DNA of 64,000 bases from Haematococcus lacustris (Eukaryota; Chlorophyta; Chlorophyceae; Chlamydomonadales; Haematococcaceae). Positions 10,632 to 23,900 of this stretch are shown in pieces. The first letter of the stretch is position 1. Every line of letters starts with the position of its first letter. Location: contig JASKMD010000030.1 in assembly GCA_030144725.1 (NCBI GenBank), forward strand, positions 1,708,525 through 1,772,524, read 5' to 3'. The notes under the pieces were generated by a model that saw only the letters and a program-made list of their open reading frames with translations, was not told where the DNA came from and did not search any database. The position numbers and the translations under genes were made by a program.

Positions 10632-11732
10632 ATGCAAACAAACAAAACCGATAATTCCTAGTATTTGTGATGGCTTGACGATGTTGTTTCTATGGCTAAG
10701 AAAAAAAGACGAACCGTGCCTAGGCCAGTGCCGGAGGACCCGGACAGTGACATTGAGGACCGCGACGAGGCACTACAGCCGGATCTCACCGAGGCGCAGC
10801 AAAATAGAAAGGTTTCCGGAGAGGCCCGCGCTGCCCGGGCCTCTCCGGAAACCTTTCTATTACAAACAACTGTTAGGAAACAAACTGTTAGGGAACAACT
10901 GTTGCTGCCTCTGTTGCTGCTGATATACCCGACCTTACACATGTGTGCCACTGTGTGCTGTACCATGTGTGGACGCAGGTCAAGAAGCAGGCACAGAAGC
11001 GGTGGCCGGACCGCATCCTGGCCCTGGCCTATGGGGCAGCTAGCTTCAGAGGCAGCATTGGCTGCAGGGGTGTCCCAGTCAGCCAGATGAGGAAAGAGGC
11101 AGTGCAGCAATTCGGGGCAGGGCGTGTGGTGCTGGTGGATGAGTTCCGCACAAGCCGGGTCAGCTCAGCCTACAGCCACCCCATTGAGGCCTTGCCTGGG
11201 CAGCCGCCTGAGTCCTTCAGGTGAGAGGGTCAGTGGGGGAGGGCCAGGGTAGTGCTGGGAGGTGGTGGAGTGAAGGCGGCTTGGTAGGGTCAAGATTGGG
11301 AAGGTAAGGAAAAATCTTACAAATGTGCATTGCCCCATGTGTCCATGCAGGTGGCTGCGGCCAGTGTACAGCGAGGCGAAGCGTTCCCAAGTCAGGGGCT
11401 TGATGAGCTCAACAAGCTACAACATCAGGTAAGCAATGACCAGACAATGCACATGTACATGGCTGCAACATATCCCACATGAGGTGACACATGACAGGGC
11501 ACATGACTTGACTCAATGCATTTCCCACACCATGTGCAGGTTCTACGACTGGGACGTGTCAGCCGCGCTGAACATCCGCCGCTGTGCAGTCGGCCCAGGC
11601 CCACGCCCCACCGAGCTGTGCTACTGGGATGGCCGCCCAGCCATGCCAAAGCCAGGCCGGCCAGGCCAGGAGTGGGTGTACTTGCGTGACAAGGCCCTGC
11701 TGCGTAAGTGGCGGCGCAAGTGGCGGCGATAG
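10632..11732 (+). pseudogene. Fanzor family F1 copy C, internal-deletion derivative
   Basis: The plus strand starts with the F1 5' region and the N-terminal 39 or so codons (from ATG 10692, MAKKKRRTVPRPVPED). It then jumps through a fold-back palindrome and GTTAGG-type motifs to the end of intron 2 and exons 3-5: 979-bp mark onward at 10979-11220, 11351-11428 and 11540-11732. RuvC-II (VVLVDEFRTSRVSS) and RuvC-III (FYDWDVSAALNIR) are present, but all of exon 2 with RuvC-I and most of exon 1 are gone, so no nuclease can be made. RuvC-III has Trp where copy B has Arg. It resembles a non-autonomous derivative that keeps both element ends and could depend on a full copy. Similarity to copy B is very high. 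Confidence 0.8.
10803..10861. repeat. Perfect 26-bp inverted repeat with 7-base spacer at the F1 copy C deletion
   Basis: The left arm 10803-10828 begins AATAGAAAGGTTTCCGG and the right arm 10836-10861 is its exact reverse complement. The spacer is cgctgcc. The left arm is normal F1 exon 1 sequence; the right arm is a duplicated, inverted copy of the same 26 bases. This is the footprint of fold-back synthesis at a broken end, or of an assembly error. Confidence 0.9.
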
Positions 11733-11988
11733 CCAGCTACAGCAAGACAATCCAAGAAAACAAGATACCAAACCCCTCACGAAGGGGATGTGTGTGAGTA
11801 AGAGCTATAGAGTAGGGTAGAGCTCTTGCTAGTAGTAGCCTGGAGGCACACACACCAGAAGGCTGAGCTGAAGTGGGCATTAGGCACACTGTCAGTAGCC
11901 TTTACAACAGCGATCTCGCAGCCTGTGTTTGATTACAACTCATGCTTTATTTTGGTGTTGCATGAGGGCTGTAGGGATTAAAACTTGT
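11733..11988 (+). ncRNA. Candidate omega RNA / 3' end of Fanzor family F1 (copy C)
   Basis: This is the noncoding tail after the F1 stop codon, shared with copy B (31660-31915, minus). It has two clear hairpins: CCCCT/AGGGG at 11773-11787 with loop CACGA, and AAGAGCT/AGCTCTT at 11800-11827 with a 14-base loop. Known Fanzor guide scaffolds are encoded at the 3' end of the gene and run to the element border, beyond which lies the guide. The shared sequence ends near AAAACTTGT (11988). The two copies are so recent that conservation alone is weak support; the role is inferred from position and structure. Confidence 0.45.
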
Positions 11989-11998
11989 TAGGGAACAA

Positions 11999-12430
11999 AC
12001 AAAGGAGTTGCCTAAACATGACTGCATGGCGGTGATAGTCGCTGTGTAAAACAGTCCAGTTATCCAGACGTAGCGGGGAACCCCGGTCACAGTGCAGCAT
12101 TGCAGCATGGACAGTCCCCGGTCACGTGCTGCGAATACACCGTCTCGGCTTCAGCGACTGCTGTTTAGTCTGATGGGTGTTACATAGGCGATGAACACCT
12201 CCATTGTATTGCCAGTATCTACCCTGCTGGCACCAATCTTGCAAAGGCTCTCCGGCGAACAAGCTTGCGAGGCGGCAGATGAAGCGGCCCTCATCATCCG
12301 AGCTCGACACCTCTGCCTGGCGGACCTCGGCGAGCTGCTGCAGGGCGTGGCGCGCGTCTGCATAGACCACAGCGTAGGCCGGCTGTGCTGTATTCACTGA
12401 CATGGCGGAGGATGCAATGTACAGGCATGT
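11999..12430. other. Spacer between F1 copy C and the armadillo-type gene
   Basis: No gene is assigned. The minus strand has a protein-like open stretch at about 12150-12400 (AYAVVYADARHALQQLAEV, then SSDDEGRFICRLASLFAG) without a recognised family or clear splice sites. It could be an exon of an unseen gene. Confidence 0.25.
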
Positions 12431-12435
12431 GTGGG

Positions 12436-15268
12436 CTCCGCAGGTCACCGACTGCAAACATGCGGCCGTGCGTGTGCTGCTGGCCTGCACCCATCACGGC
12501 TCGAATGCAGCTGAGGCCCTCAGCCAGTTATGAAGGTTTTGTACCAGTTCTGGCCTCCATGGCATCAGCACCAGATGCGGTGAGTCCTCCTGACCAAGAC
12601 ATCTAACGCCAATGTAACGTGAGTGTCCTACTCCAGCATCCCAACTTCATGCTCGATGCTCGCGGCTGCGACAAGTGGCCCAGGGCGCAAACCCATCGTG
12701 AACAGTCTCAGTCTCAGTCTCAGTCTCATCTCCCTGTGCAGCCGGCCCTGCAGCCCATCACGGCCCCAGGGTGTCCTGCACTCTGCTGTGCCCAGACCAT
12801 GGTGTCCTAGACACGGCCCAAGCCAGCAGCCGGCCGCCATGCGCCTGGCTCTGGTGCTCATGCAGATGGCTCCCGGCCCCATGCCGCTGGCAGCTGTAGA
12901 CAGCCCTTGGAGCAGCAGCGGCGGCCAAGCACCCCTCGCTCCAACTGCCCTTGTGACGCGCGAGTCAGCAGCCGTCAGTGCCACCACCCTGCTCTGGCGC
13001 CTGGCAGCAGCCCTGCCTGCACAGGACCACATGCTGGAGCAGCTGCCCACGCTGCCTGATGTACTGCTGGGTAGGGCCTCAACGCCCACTGCACTCCCCC
13101 TGCTGCTGCTGAATCCTGCTGCTTCTCAATGCTGCAGGTGCTGCTGCTGCTGCTGCTGCTCCCCGCTGCTGCTGCACTGCTGCGCTGATGAAGCCATGGC
13201 AGGACTCTCTGCTGCTGTCGTCACGCCCTCTACTCCCCACCCCTCCCACCCCTGCCCCTGCCCCTGCCCCTGCCCCTGCCCCTGCCCCTGCCCCTGCCCC
13301 TGCCCCTGCCCCTGCCCCTGCCCCTGCCCCTGCCCCTGCCCCTGCCCCTGCCCCTGCCCCTGCCCCTGCCCCTGCCCCTGCCCCTGCCCCTGCCCCTGCC
13401 CCTGCCCCTGCCCCTGCCCCTGCCCCTGCCCCTGCCCCTGCCCCTGCCCCTGCCCCTGCCCCTGCCCCTGCCCCTGCCCCTGCCCCTGCCCCTGCCCCTG
13501 CCCCTGCCCCTGCCCCTGCCCCTGCCCCTGCCCCTGCCCCTGCGCCCCTGCCCCTGCCCCTGCCCCTGCCCCTGCCCCTGCCCCTGCCCCTGCCCCTGCC
13601 CCTGCCCCTGCCCCTGCCCCTGCCCCTGCCCTGCCCCTGCCCCTGCCCCTGCCCCTGCCCCTGCCCCTGCCCCTGCCCCTGCCCCTGCCCCTGCCCCTGC
13701 CCCTGCCCCTGCCCCTGCCCCTGCCCCTGCCCCTGCCCCTGCCCCTGCCCCTGCCCCTGCCCCTGCCCCTGCCCCTGCCCCTGCCCCTGCCCCTGTCAGC
13801 AGCATCAGCAGCACCACTCATGGCACCAGCCCAACATCGCATTGCTGCCTAACTCATCAGCCCGCACAGGCCAGCAAACAACGCCAGCAAACAACCCTGA
13901 ATGGCAGTGCGCTCTGTTAGGCCTCACGGGCTGAGGCTCAGGCTTGGGTCCACAGAGTCAGACTCAGCGTCTCTGGCGCCCTGTGCTGCCCACTGCCTGC
14001 TCAGGGCTGCTGCAGCACCCAGACCTGGCCGTGCGTGTGGCGGCCAGTGGGGGGCTGTGGGAGCTGGCTCAGACGCAGCCCGCAGTCACCCACCTGCTCC
14101 ACCGCAGCCCTGACCTCGTGGCGCAGCAGCTGGCCGTGCTGGGCGCCCCCCCACCTCTGCTGCCTCCCCCCCACCCAGCCCACCGCGCTTGCAGCAGGCC
14201 ACGGATGGCAGGGAGCAGCAGGAGCTGCTGCTGCAGGTGCATGCGGCAGGTGGGCGCTGGCAGCCTGATCGGGCTCACAGATAGGCAAGAGACATGTTTG
14301 AGACAAGGGAGGGAGGGGTTGAGAGGGGGGGCGGGGAGCCCACGGAGAGCATGGAGGGGGGGTGGAGAGGGGTGGGGTGGGGTGGGGTCGGGCGGGGCGG
14401 GGCGGGGGTGGCGCAAGGGAGCTTGGGGCAGCTGTTGTTGCCTTGCAGTCCCCTCCCCCTGCAGCTTCTTGGGCTCGCACCTGACCTGGTCGCCTGTGTG
14501 GCCCCCTGCAGCCTGCAGCCTGCACCCCCTGGCCCCCTGCTCCCCCCCTGCCCCTCCTGGCTGCCCCACAGGCCTACTTATGCTCCTGGCCACTGACCCC
14601 CACCACGCTGCCAGCATTGCGGCGTCGCTGCCCCGCGTGCTGCACTGCCTGGTCAGCCCTCACAGCGCCCCCCTGGTATTCACCACCCAAATGGCGCTGA
14701 GGTCAGTGTTGCGTTGGAACAGGTGCTCGCGAGATGTCAGGGTTGCACATCCGGTGCATGATGTACCCACGCAACAATGACGGTGAGGCCAGCGCTGAGA
14801 GGCCAGTGCCCCCCAAGGCTCACTGGACCCACTCCCTGAAACCCAACTGTCTGAGCTCGCTGCTTGCAACACACAGCTCCTGGTTCAGATGCTCACCTCA
14901 CCACTCCTTTACCCTGAACCCTGACCCTGACCCTGACCCTGACCCTGACCCTGACCCTGACCCAGGCCCCCCGCCCCCCCGCCATCCTCCTTGCTGCCTC
15001 CAATACTCCCTGTGCCCCCTGCTGCCTTCCCCCTACTGCTCCTCAGACATGGCTGTGGCCAGCTGCTGGAGGTGCTGCTGCAGCATGACTCGCCCAGCCT
15101 GCTGCAGTCTGCCTCCTCCGCCCTGCTGCTCATGGCCAGTGAGCTCAGCGAGGAGGCTGCCCTGCTGCTCACAAGCAACGCCGCATTCAAGCGGGCCGTG
15201 GCCCGGCTGCTGGCCAGGGCAGTGGAAGAGGTGGCATGGCAGCGGCAGCAGGCCCTGGAGCAGCAGCA

Positions 15269-15318
<50 letters not shown>

Positions 15319-17895
15319 GGTCCAGGGGCGCAGGCGATGAGGCAGTCCAGGGAGGGGTGCTGGACTCTGCTGACATGGCTGCTAGTCAGGCAGTGCTGGA
15401 GGTAAGGGGTGGCATGGACCCGCTCCCTCCCCTCCCCTCCCCACCACCCCCTCTCCTGTCCCAACGTTCTTAAATTGCGTGCCTTGCACCTCCCCTTTCC
15501 CCTACCCTGCCCACCCACCTCCCACTCCTAACCCCCACTTTAATTCCCCCCCTCTTTCCCCCCCTGCCCTTGAGCCCTATCCCTGGCCCTGCTCCTGACC
15601 CGTACCTCCTCTACCCCTGCCCCTGCTCCTGGTCTATGGCAACAGGAAGGTGTCCGATGTTGGGTTCTATCAGTGCACCGTTGCTCCTGGCTGCCCCCGC
15701 AGGCCTCCCAGGCTGCGCTGCACACGCTGATGGCGGCGGTGCAGTCGGAGGGCTGTGCTCGCGCCCTGGCTGCCCAGGACTGCGGCCTGCTGGCCCACCT
15801 GCAGCTGCTGGTGTGGGGCGAGCTGCTGGGGGGGACGGCAGCAGACTGGGACCCAGGCGGCCTCCCTGCGGCACCACCACCTGGAGGGGCAGGAGGTGGA
15901 GGAGGAGGAGGAGGAGGAGGAGCAGCAGCAGCAGCAGCAGGGGCTGTAGTGACTGTGGAAGGAGTCACAGGAGCAGGGCTATCAGGGCCGTCAGTCAGCA
16001 GTGCTGGGGGTGCAGGGGCGTGCCGCCCAGGGTCAGGGCCAGGGTCACTCAGGGGCACAGGGCCAGGGCCAGGCTCAGGGCCAGGTTCAGGGCCAGGCTC
16101 AGGGCCAGGCTTGGCAGTCAGAGCAAATGCAGGGCCAGGGTCAGGGCCAGGCTCCCTGTGTGGCCCCCAGCCCCTGGGTGTGCTCCAGGTGCAGGCAGTG
16201 GCTGCTGGGGCGCTGGCGCGCTTTGCTGCCTACCTGGGCCTCAGGTGAGGGGGCTGCCCAGGGCAGCGCTGGAGGGGGAGCAACAGCAGCGGCAGCAGCA
16301 GCAGCAGCTCATTGTCTGTTGTGGTACTGACAAAGGGTTGACAATAACAGCTGCCGTAACAGCAGCAGCAGTGGGCCTCACTCCCCTGCTGACCCCAGCC
16401 CCTGACCCCCTGACCCCCTGACGCTGTGGCTGCTGTTGCCCCCTGGGAACACCTTGATAAGTAGACACTCTCCCCCTGCCCTCCCCTCCCCCCCGCCCTC
16501 CCCTGCACCTCCCCTGCTCCTCCTTGCTGTCAAGCCCTCGCCGCTATCTCTCAGCTCGCTCTCCTCTCTTGCCCCTGCCGCCCCAGCCCCCCTGCTGTGG
16601 CCCTGCCTGCACCAGCATCCTCACACCCGCGTCAAGCCGTCCTCTCCCCCACAGCCCGCCCCCCGGGCCTCCCCCTCCTCCCTCTGCCTGCAGGCAGCAC
16701 CCCACCCTAGCCGCCGCCCTCAACCCTAGCCACGCTCAGCTTGCAGCACTGGCTGCTGGCCTGTTGCTAGGAGGCCCAGTGGTGGGCAGCCCCACCAAAG
16801 CAATGACACCCTCGTCCAGCCAAGTCCCTGGCCTGGCCCCAGCTGCAGCCCCTACCCCTAGCCCCCACAGCCAGGTGCTGGACCCCAGCAGGGTTAGGGT
16901 TAGGGTTAGGGTTAAAATTGAGGTTAGGGTTAAGGTTAAGGTTAGGGTTAAGGTTAGGGTTAACCCTAACCCAGGCCAAACATAAGCGCAGGGTCACGTA
17001 TGTGCAAGTTAGCAGGCATGGCTGCTAGTGCAGTGCTGCTAGTGCAGGGCCAATGCGACTTTTACCAGCAACCAAACTGCTAACAGCTACAGTGTAGTGC
17101 TTGCCACCTTGTCTGCCGCACTCACCCTACCCCTCCCACCCTTCCTACCCACCCCTCTCACCCCCACCCACCCACCCACCCACCCACCCACCCACCCACC
17201 CACCCACCCACCCACCCACCCACCCACCCACCCACCCACCCACCCACCCACCCACCCACCCACCCACCCACCCACCCACCCACCCACCCACCCACCCACC
17301 CACCCACCCACCCACCCACCCACCCACCCACCCACCCACCCACCCACCCACCCACCCACCCACCCACCCACCTGCCTATTTCAGGTCCCCCCTGGGGGGA
17401 TGCAAGGCGCATGCGATGAGGGCGGGCAGTGGCGGCCAGCCTACCTAGCCAGCCTGCTGGCCGCAGTGGCCCTGCACGGCCCCTGCAGCTCCACTGCCCT
17501 CAAGCAGGTCAGAGCCACCAGCTCCCCTCAGGGACCGTGCTGTGACTGCATGCTACAGCCTGCTGCTGCTACGCCCCTCCACAGAGTAACTGCCCTGCGT
17601 GGGCAGCCCCACAACTGCCTGTAGCCCAGACCAGGCCCCTCCTTACATGCTGGTGCTTCCACCGGCACCACCTCATGGACCCTGCGGGCAGCATGTGCCT
17701 GAGCAGACGACCCAGCACATGCTAGGGGTTGGGTATTGTAGAAATGGAGTGAGACTCCCAAACGCTGCATGGACACCCTCCACCCACGATCTGACCAGCC
17801 ATCCCTGCCAGCCATTCTTGAGGTTGACAGCATTGAACCCAATGCACGACCGACAGGCGCTGACAGCAGCTGACACAGCTATGATGGAGGCCAGC

Positions 17896-17927
<32 letters not shown>

Positions 17928-20900
17928 CCCCTGCAGCAGCCCCTGGAAGCATTCTGGCAATCCCCCTACCCCCCTGCTCGCCCCCTGTCCTACATCCGCT
18001 TCAGCCCCAATGCCTGGCCCTTGCCCAGCTAGCGTGACCTGGAGACTGCTGCATCTTTCCAGCCACTGTGCGCCGACAACCGCCCTGGATGGCGCCCTGC
18101 AGGGGCCAGCAGCAGCTCTAGCATAGGGCTCTAACTCGATCGCTCGGTTCCTCTCATTCTATCTCTCTAACATCGGAATGTTTTGGACCTCTAAACAGCG
18201 GCTGCTTAGATCCGTTTCAGAGGTTGTACATAATGAAAGATTTCTAAACCGGTTCTAAGCAGCCGGGTTTTAGACGTCCGATAGTTTTCGACGAACTCGG
18301 TCCGCCACTGTTGGGCTGCCAACTACCTGGCAGTCCGCGGAGGCCTGTCAGTGCCACTCACCCCCCTGCTCACCGCCCCCCTAGCACTGGGTACCTGCTG
18401 CCGCACCGCCCCCAAACACCACCACTCCCCCTGCCCCTGCCCTGTCCTGCCCCTGCCTTGACCCTGCCGTCCCCCTCCCCTGGCGCCCAGGTGCTGGTGC
18501 AGACCCGCGGCGCTCTAGGCGCCATCATCGCCTTGCTGCCCAAGGCCGTGGCCCAGGCCCTGGCCCCTGGCCCCCCCACCCAGTGCCGCTGCCAGCCACC
18601 TCCAGCCGCATGGGGCCCANNNNNNNNNNNNNNNNNNNNNNNNNNNNNNNNNNNNNNNNNNNNNNNNNNNNNNNNNNNNNNNNNNNNNNNNNNNNNNNNN
18701 NNNNNNNNNNNNNNNNNNNNNNNNNNNNNNNNNNNNNNNNNNNNNNNNNNNNNNNNNNNNNNNNNNNNNNNNNNNNNNNNNNNNNNNNNNNNNNNNNNNN
18801 NNNNNNNNNNNNNNNNNNNNNNNNNNNNNNNNNNNNNNNNNNNNNNNNNNNNNNNNNNNNNNNNNNNNNNNNNNNNNNNNNNNNNNNNNNNNNNNNNNNN
18901 NNNNNNNNNNNNNNNNNNNNNNNNNNNNNNNNNNNNNNNNNNNNNNNNNNNNNNNNNNNNNNNNNNNNNNNNNNNNNNNNNNNNNNNNNNNNNNNNNNNN
19001 NNNNNNNNNNNNNNNNNNNNNNNNNNNNNNNNNNNNNNNNNNNNNNNNNNNNNNNNNNNNNNNNNNNNNNNNNNNNNNNNNNNNNNNNNNNNNNNNNNNN
19101 NNNNNNNNNNNNNNNNNNNACCCTGACCCTGACCCCTGACCTGACCCTGACCCTGACCCTGACCCCTGACCCTGGACCCTGACCCTGACCCCTGACCCTG
19201 ACCCTGACCTGACCCTGACCTGACCCAATGCTGCCCCCCTGGTCTGGCTGCAGGTGCTGGACAGAGTGCTGGGCCTGCTGTCCCTCAACACCCTGGCAGG
19301 GGGTCAGCCAGGAGCAGCGCGCCCAGCTGGCCCTGGCCGCTGCTGCCCCGCACCCTCCTCATCCCTCCCCTCCTCCCAGGCAGCCGAACCTGCTGCACCC
19401 CCCCTCCCAGTGCCGCCGCTCTGCCGCCCTCCTCACAGCTTGCCGCCAGGCTAGCCAGTGCAGCCACCGCTACACAGCCAGCAGCGGCTGCGGCACGGGC
19501 AGGCAAGCCCCAGCCAGCTGCCTCCCTACGCGCCTGGTGAGCAGCAGGCAGCAGCAGCAGCAGCAAGCAGGCAGGAAAGCGGGGGCCTGCTACCCCTTGA
19601 CCCGAGCAGCAGCAGCAGCAGCAGCAGGAAGGGCTGGGCCTGGACATGCTGCCCTTGACCCCTAGCGCCTCGATAGAAGGTGGTGGAGGCCGGAGTGGCG
19701 ACCTGGCCAGTCTGCAGCGGGAGGTGGCGGGCAACGCATCAGGGCTGTGGCTGCAGCCTTAGGGGGTGCTGTGGCTGCTGGCGGGCAAATGCCTGGGTCA
19801 GGCCAGTGCTGGTGGGGCAGGGCGGGGCTGGCGGGAGGCGCTGGACACGGCTCTGGAGGAGGACAAACCTGGTACAGGTGCGGGCAGGCTGGGGCGCATG
19901 GCCTGCAAAGCGCAGGTGCATGAATGGATGGGTGTGCATGGATGGGGCTTGCAGGTTGCATTGGTCATGTTTGCATGGAGGGTAGGTAGCATGGCAGTTA
20001 GTGCTGTACCGTGAACTTTGCCAGGGGAGGGAATCAGACCTGCTGTGACACCTGCTGTCACACCTGCCCTGCCGCTGCCCACTGTTCCTGAACCTATGTG
20101 GGGGTGATGAGGGTGTGAGGGAGTCCCATTGGTGCATTGCAGGCTAGTAGTGTGCGAGTGGTTGTGGCGGCAGTGGGAGGGAAGTGTCTGCAACACACAC
20201 CGGCATAATGAGTGGCAGCTGCAGGGGGTCAGCAGGGGCAGTAGGAGCAGGGGCAGTCTTGATATTGACAAGCAGCAGCTGCAGGTCTATGTCTGCTATG
20301 CTCGGGTCAGAGCGGCAAGCCAGGCCTGCTGCTGCTGCTGCTGCTGCTGTGCCGGGGCCTAGCTCCCCCACTGCTGCCGCTGCTGTGTGAAGGCTGGGCA
20401 GCGCCCTGCAGGTCACCACCTGGCTGCAAGCACTCCACGCCGCACAGGCACAGGCCCAGGCACCCCAGAATGCCCTGGACCCAGCCGCAAGCTTAACCCA
20501 CACACCAGGTGTGACCTCTGGCAACCCCTCTCATGTCGCAGCCTGCCTGGCTGCTCAACATCATCCCCTACCTTGCCCACCTGCATCCTTGCGTCATGAT
20601 GGTGCTCCCCACAGGTCAGCTGCCTGCGGTCTGGGTTCTTTTCTCGCTGACCTGACCTGACCTGACCATGACCTGACCTGACCTGACCTGACCTGACCTG
20701 ACCTGACCTGACCTGACCTGACCTGACCTGACCTGACCTGACCTGACCTGACCTGACCTGACCTGACCTGACCTGACTGCTGCCTCCTGCCCCCAGGGTC
20801 AGGGTCAGCCAGAGGTCCAGCTGTAGTGGGCCAAGCAGTTCCCCACCAGCCATTCCGGCACCAGCCACACCTCCAGCAACAGCCATCCCCTTCCCAGCCC

Positions 20901-23900
20901 ACCCAACCACCCCCCATGGGCCCCCCTGCGCACCCCCCCCCACCCCCAGCTGCAGCCGCTGCTGCTGGCAGCTGGGTGGTGGATGTGAGGTGCCTGGTGG
21001 TGGCTGCGGTGGCCCGCCTGGCCGGCTGCGTGCTGCCGCACCCCCCCTTGTGGGGCAGGGTGGGCAGCCTGCTGCGTGTGCTGCACTGCCTGTTGAGCGA
21101 GCAGCCCGGAGGTCAGTGTCCCCGCAGAGCGCTGGCGTTGCAGGTCAGCGGGGCAGGGGAGGAGGGGGGCAGGTGTGGAGGGGCAGGGGTGGAGGGGGCA
21201 GGGGAGGATGGGGGGCAGCTTAAGCATGTTTTCAGGTCCTTCTCCTGTCATTACTCGGTGCTGGTTTGTATCATCATACAGCTGTTATCCGCGGCTATCA
21301 GCTGCACTGTGCTGTATGTTTATAGTATGAGACCCTCAGAAATGATCAGGTCAGCTGTGGCTGCCTCGTTTCGTTGATCTGGCCCCCTACTGCCCAGCAG
21401 GAGGGCAGGGCGCAGTTGGCCCCTGTCAGGCCCCACCACACACCCCCAGGCTGCTGCACCCAGACTGACTCGTGTGTCATGCCTGCCTGCCTGGCTACCC
21501 AGGCCGTGTGGGACCCTGAGCTGTAGCCAGGCAGCCGCAGAGGCCCTGGTGCTGCGGGGGGCTGCGGGCAGCTGGGGGTGCCTGGCGGGTGAGGTCAGGC
21601 GGTGGGGGGTGCGGCGGCCGGGCCCCTGGTGGCTGACCTGGCCGCCTGCCTCAGGGGAGCTGACCTGGGGGTGAAGCTGATGGCCGCTGGTGGGTGGGAG
21701 GGAGGAGAGGGGGCACCCGGGATTGGGGTGGGAGGGAGGGGGGGCACCCGGGGATTGGGTTGGGAGGTGGGCGGGTGAGAGGGGGATTTGGAGGGAAGGA
21801 GAATTAGGGGGAGGTGTCAGGTGAGATGGCCTGGGGCCAGGGAGGGGTGTCGGGGTGAGGGGAGGGGGTGTCTGAGAGTGAGATCGTGGGGGTTGGGCGT
21901 GTGAGAGGGGGCGTCAAGAGGAGGGGAGAAGGGGATGGGGAGGGGGTGGGTTGGGTGTTGAGGTGGAAGGGGAGGGTCCATCCCACTGCAGAGTGAGGCT
22001 GGACTTGGGTACAGCAGCAGGGACAGCTAAGGTTGGGCAGGGTGGGTGCTGTGTGTTGAGAGGCTGAGGAAGCCAGCTGTGGATCCTGACTGTTGCTGGC
22101 TGCTGCAGGCGTGGTGGCGGCGCTGGCACAGCAGCTGGCACCTGATGAGCTGGCGGTGCTAGGGCAGCTGTGAAGGGCTGCTGGCACTGTTGGTGGGACC
22201 TGGCTGTCACGTCCTCTGAAGCTCTGTACAAGTCAGTGAAGCACACAGAGTCCCTCACCTCTCTCATCACCTCACCTCTTCAGCTTCCTGACCACTGCTG
22301 CTGGCCCCTGCCACATCGCTTTCCGGCGCAGCCAGTGAGGTGCTTATAGACTTATTGACCCAAATGTTCGAGGACGTTGCAGCAGCGACCATTGCATAAG
22401 AGGCTCACCTAAGGCGTGAGGCGTTGAAGGACCGCACAGAGCTACCCACACTACGTCTCGCATCTAGATCTCGCGCTTCGCTGCCTCTGGCTGCAGGTCG
22501 CGCAGCAGCGGCAATCACTCTAATGATCGTCTGGCTGCCGCTGCGGCGTCCGCGGTCGCTTCCTGTCCGACAGACGCAAACACGGCACCGGCCCTGCTCG
22601 GCGGCCCGCGGCTACCATTCCACGCCACGCCTTCCATGGCAGCGGTTTCTAGCTCTTCACGTGACGATGCGCGTGACAGGGCCGCAGCCCAAGACGCGCA
22701 GCGCACAGCCGCCATCTGGTCTCTCGCCGCTCTGGGCGCGCTGGCGGTCAGCGGACCAGTCGCAGCCCGGATCGCAACGCTGGGCGGCCTCCCTACCGCG
22801 CTGCTTGCGGCGTTGCGTACAGGGCGTCAGGAGGTGCAATTGTATGCCGCAGGTAAGGCACGGCCTGCTGTCAGAATCAGTGAGGAAGGTTGCATCAGAT
22901 CTTCTGCAACTTGTCCGTGTCTTGGTCCGCAAACTGTGTATAGCTGTCATGCAGCTTAGCAAGCGGCTGGAACCTCAGCGACGGACAGTGCCAGCAGCAC
23001 TGGCCGTGGCTTTTGTACGGCCGCAGGGTTGGCAGGCAACCTAGCGGCACACCCCGCGTCCCAGAGTGTGTTGTCCTCCTTGCGAGGCATGGGCCGCGAA
23101 GTGGCGCGAGGTCTACGCGAGGCGCGCGGCCCCTGACACCCTGGCGTTGATGCTGGGTAAGGGCCGGGAGCGGGCTGGTGCCGCAGAGCGCTGGGGGCCG
23201 CGATTCAATGTCGGGGTAGGCGTAGGGATGAGAAACTGGGGCAAGCTGGGGAGGGGGCCAGAGCTGCGGGCAAAGGCTAGAGCAGGATTAAGGCATGCAC
23301 TGAGCTGCTGTCCCTCCTGCCTGGCCCCTGGGAGTCAAGGCAACGGGTCGCCGGCATACCCCTGCCACCCCACTGCTTCCAGCCTGCCTGCTTGCACTCC
23401 TGCCTTGCGGGCCTCGTGGCACTCATGCACTCATGCACTCATGCACTCATGCACTCATGCACTCATGCACTCATGCACTCATGCACTCATGCACTCATGC
23501 ACTCATGCACTCATGCACTCATGCAGGTGCTGTTCGCAACCTGGCTGGCTGTGACAAGGGGCGGCAAGAGCTGGGCGGGGAGCCGGGCCTGGTCCCCCTC
23601 CTGGCCACCATCCTGGTGTCAGGCGGGCCCCCTGCCGCCTCTGGCCCTCTGCCCATCCTGGAGCGACCAGGCGCCCTGCCCAGCCATGGGCCCCCAGGGG
23701 GGCAGGGGCTGGTGGGCAGCCCAGGCAGGGCCAGGGGGGCTGCTGCTGCCTGTGGTCTGCCTGCTGCCACGCTGCCGCTGCAGGCCCTGCCCCAGCTGCA
23801 GCTGCTGCGCGGGGCAGGCAGGGAGGCGCAGGGTCTGGAGCTGCAGCGCCTGGAGTTGCAGGCAAGTCTAGGCATACTCCTGCTCCGCTGCTGCTGCTCC

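Noticed and set aside
10658..11110. Minus-strand ORF of 150 codons
   Set aside because: Shadow of F1 copy C; it exists because of the inverted 26-base arm and carries no independent motif.
12122..12490. Minus-strand ORF as a gene
   Set aside because: Protein-like composition but no family, no splice partners and overlap with a plausible plus-strand ARM-type exon; noted only as a spacer feature.
13126..13934. Long ORFs on both strands over the CCCCTG array (over 200 to 400 codons)
   Set aside because: They are products of a hexanucleotide repeat open in several frames; the array sits between ARM-type exons.
17087..17624. ORFs made of THPP or GGWV repeats
   Set aside because: Artefacts of the CCCA tetranucleotide array, open on both strands.
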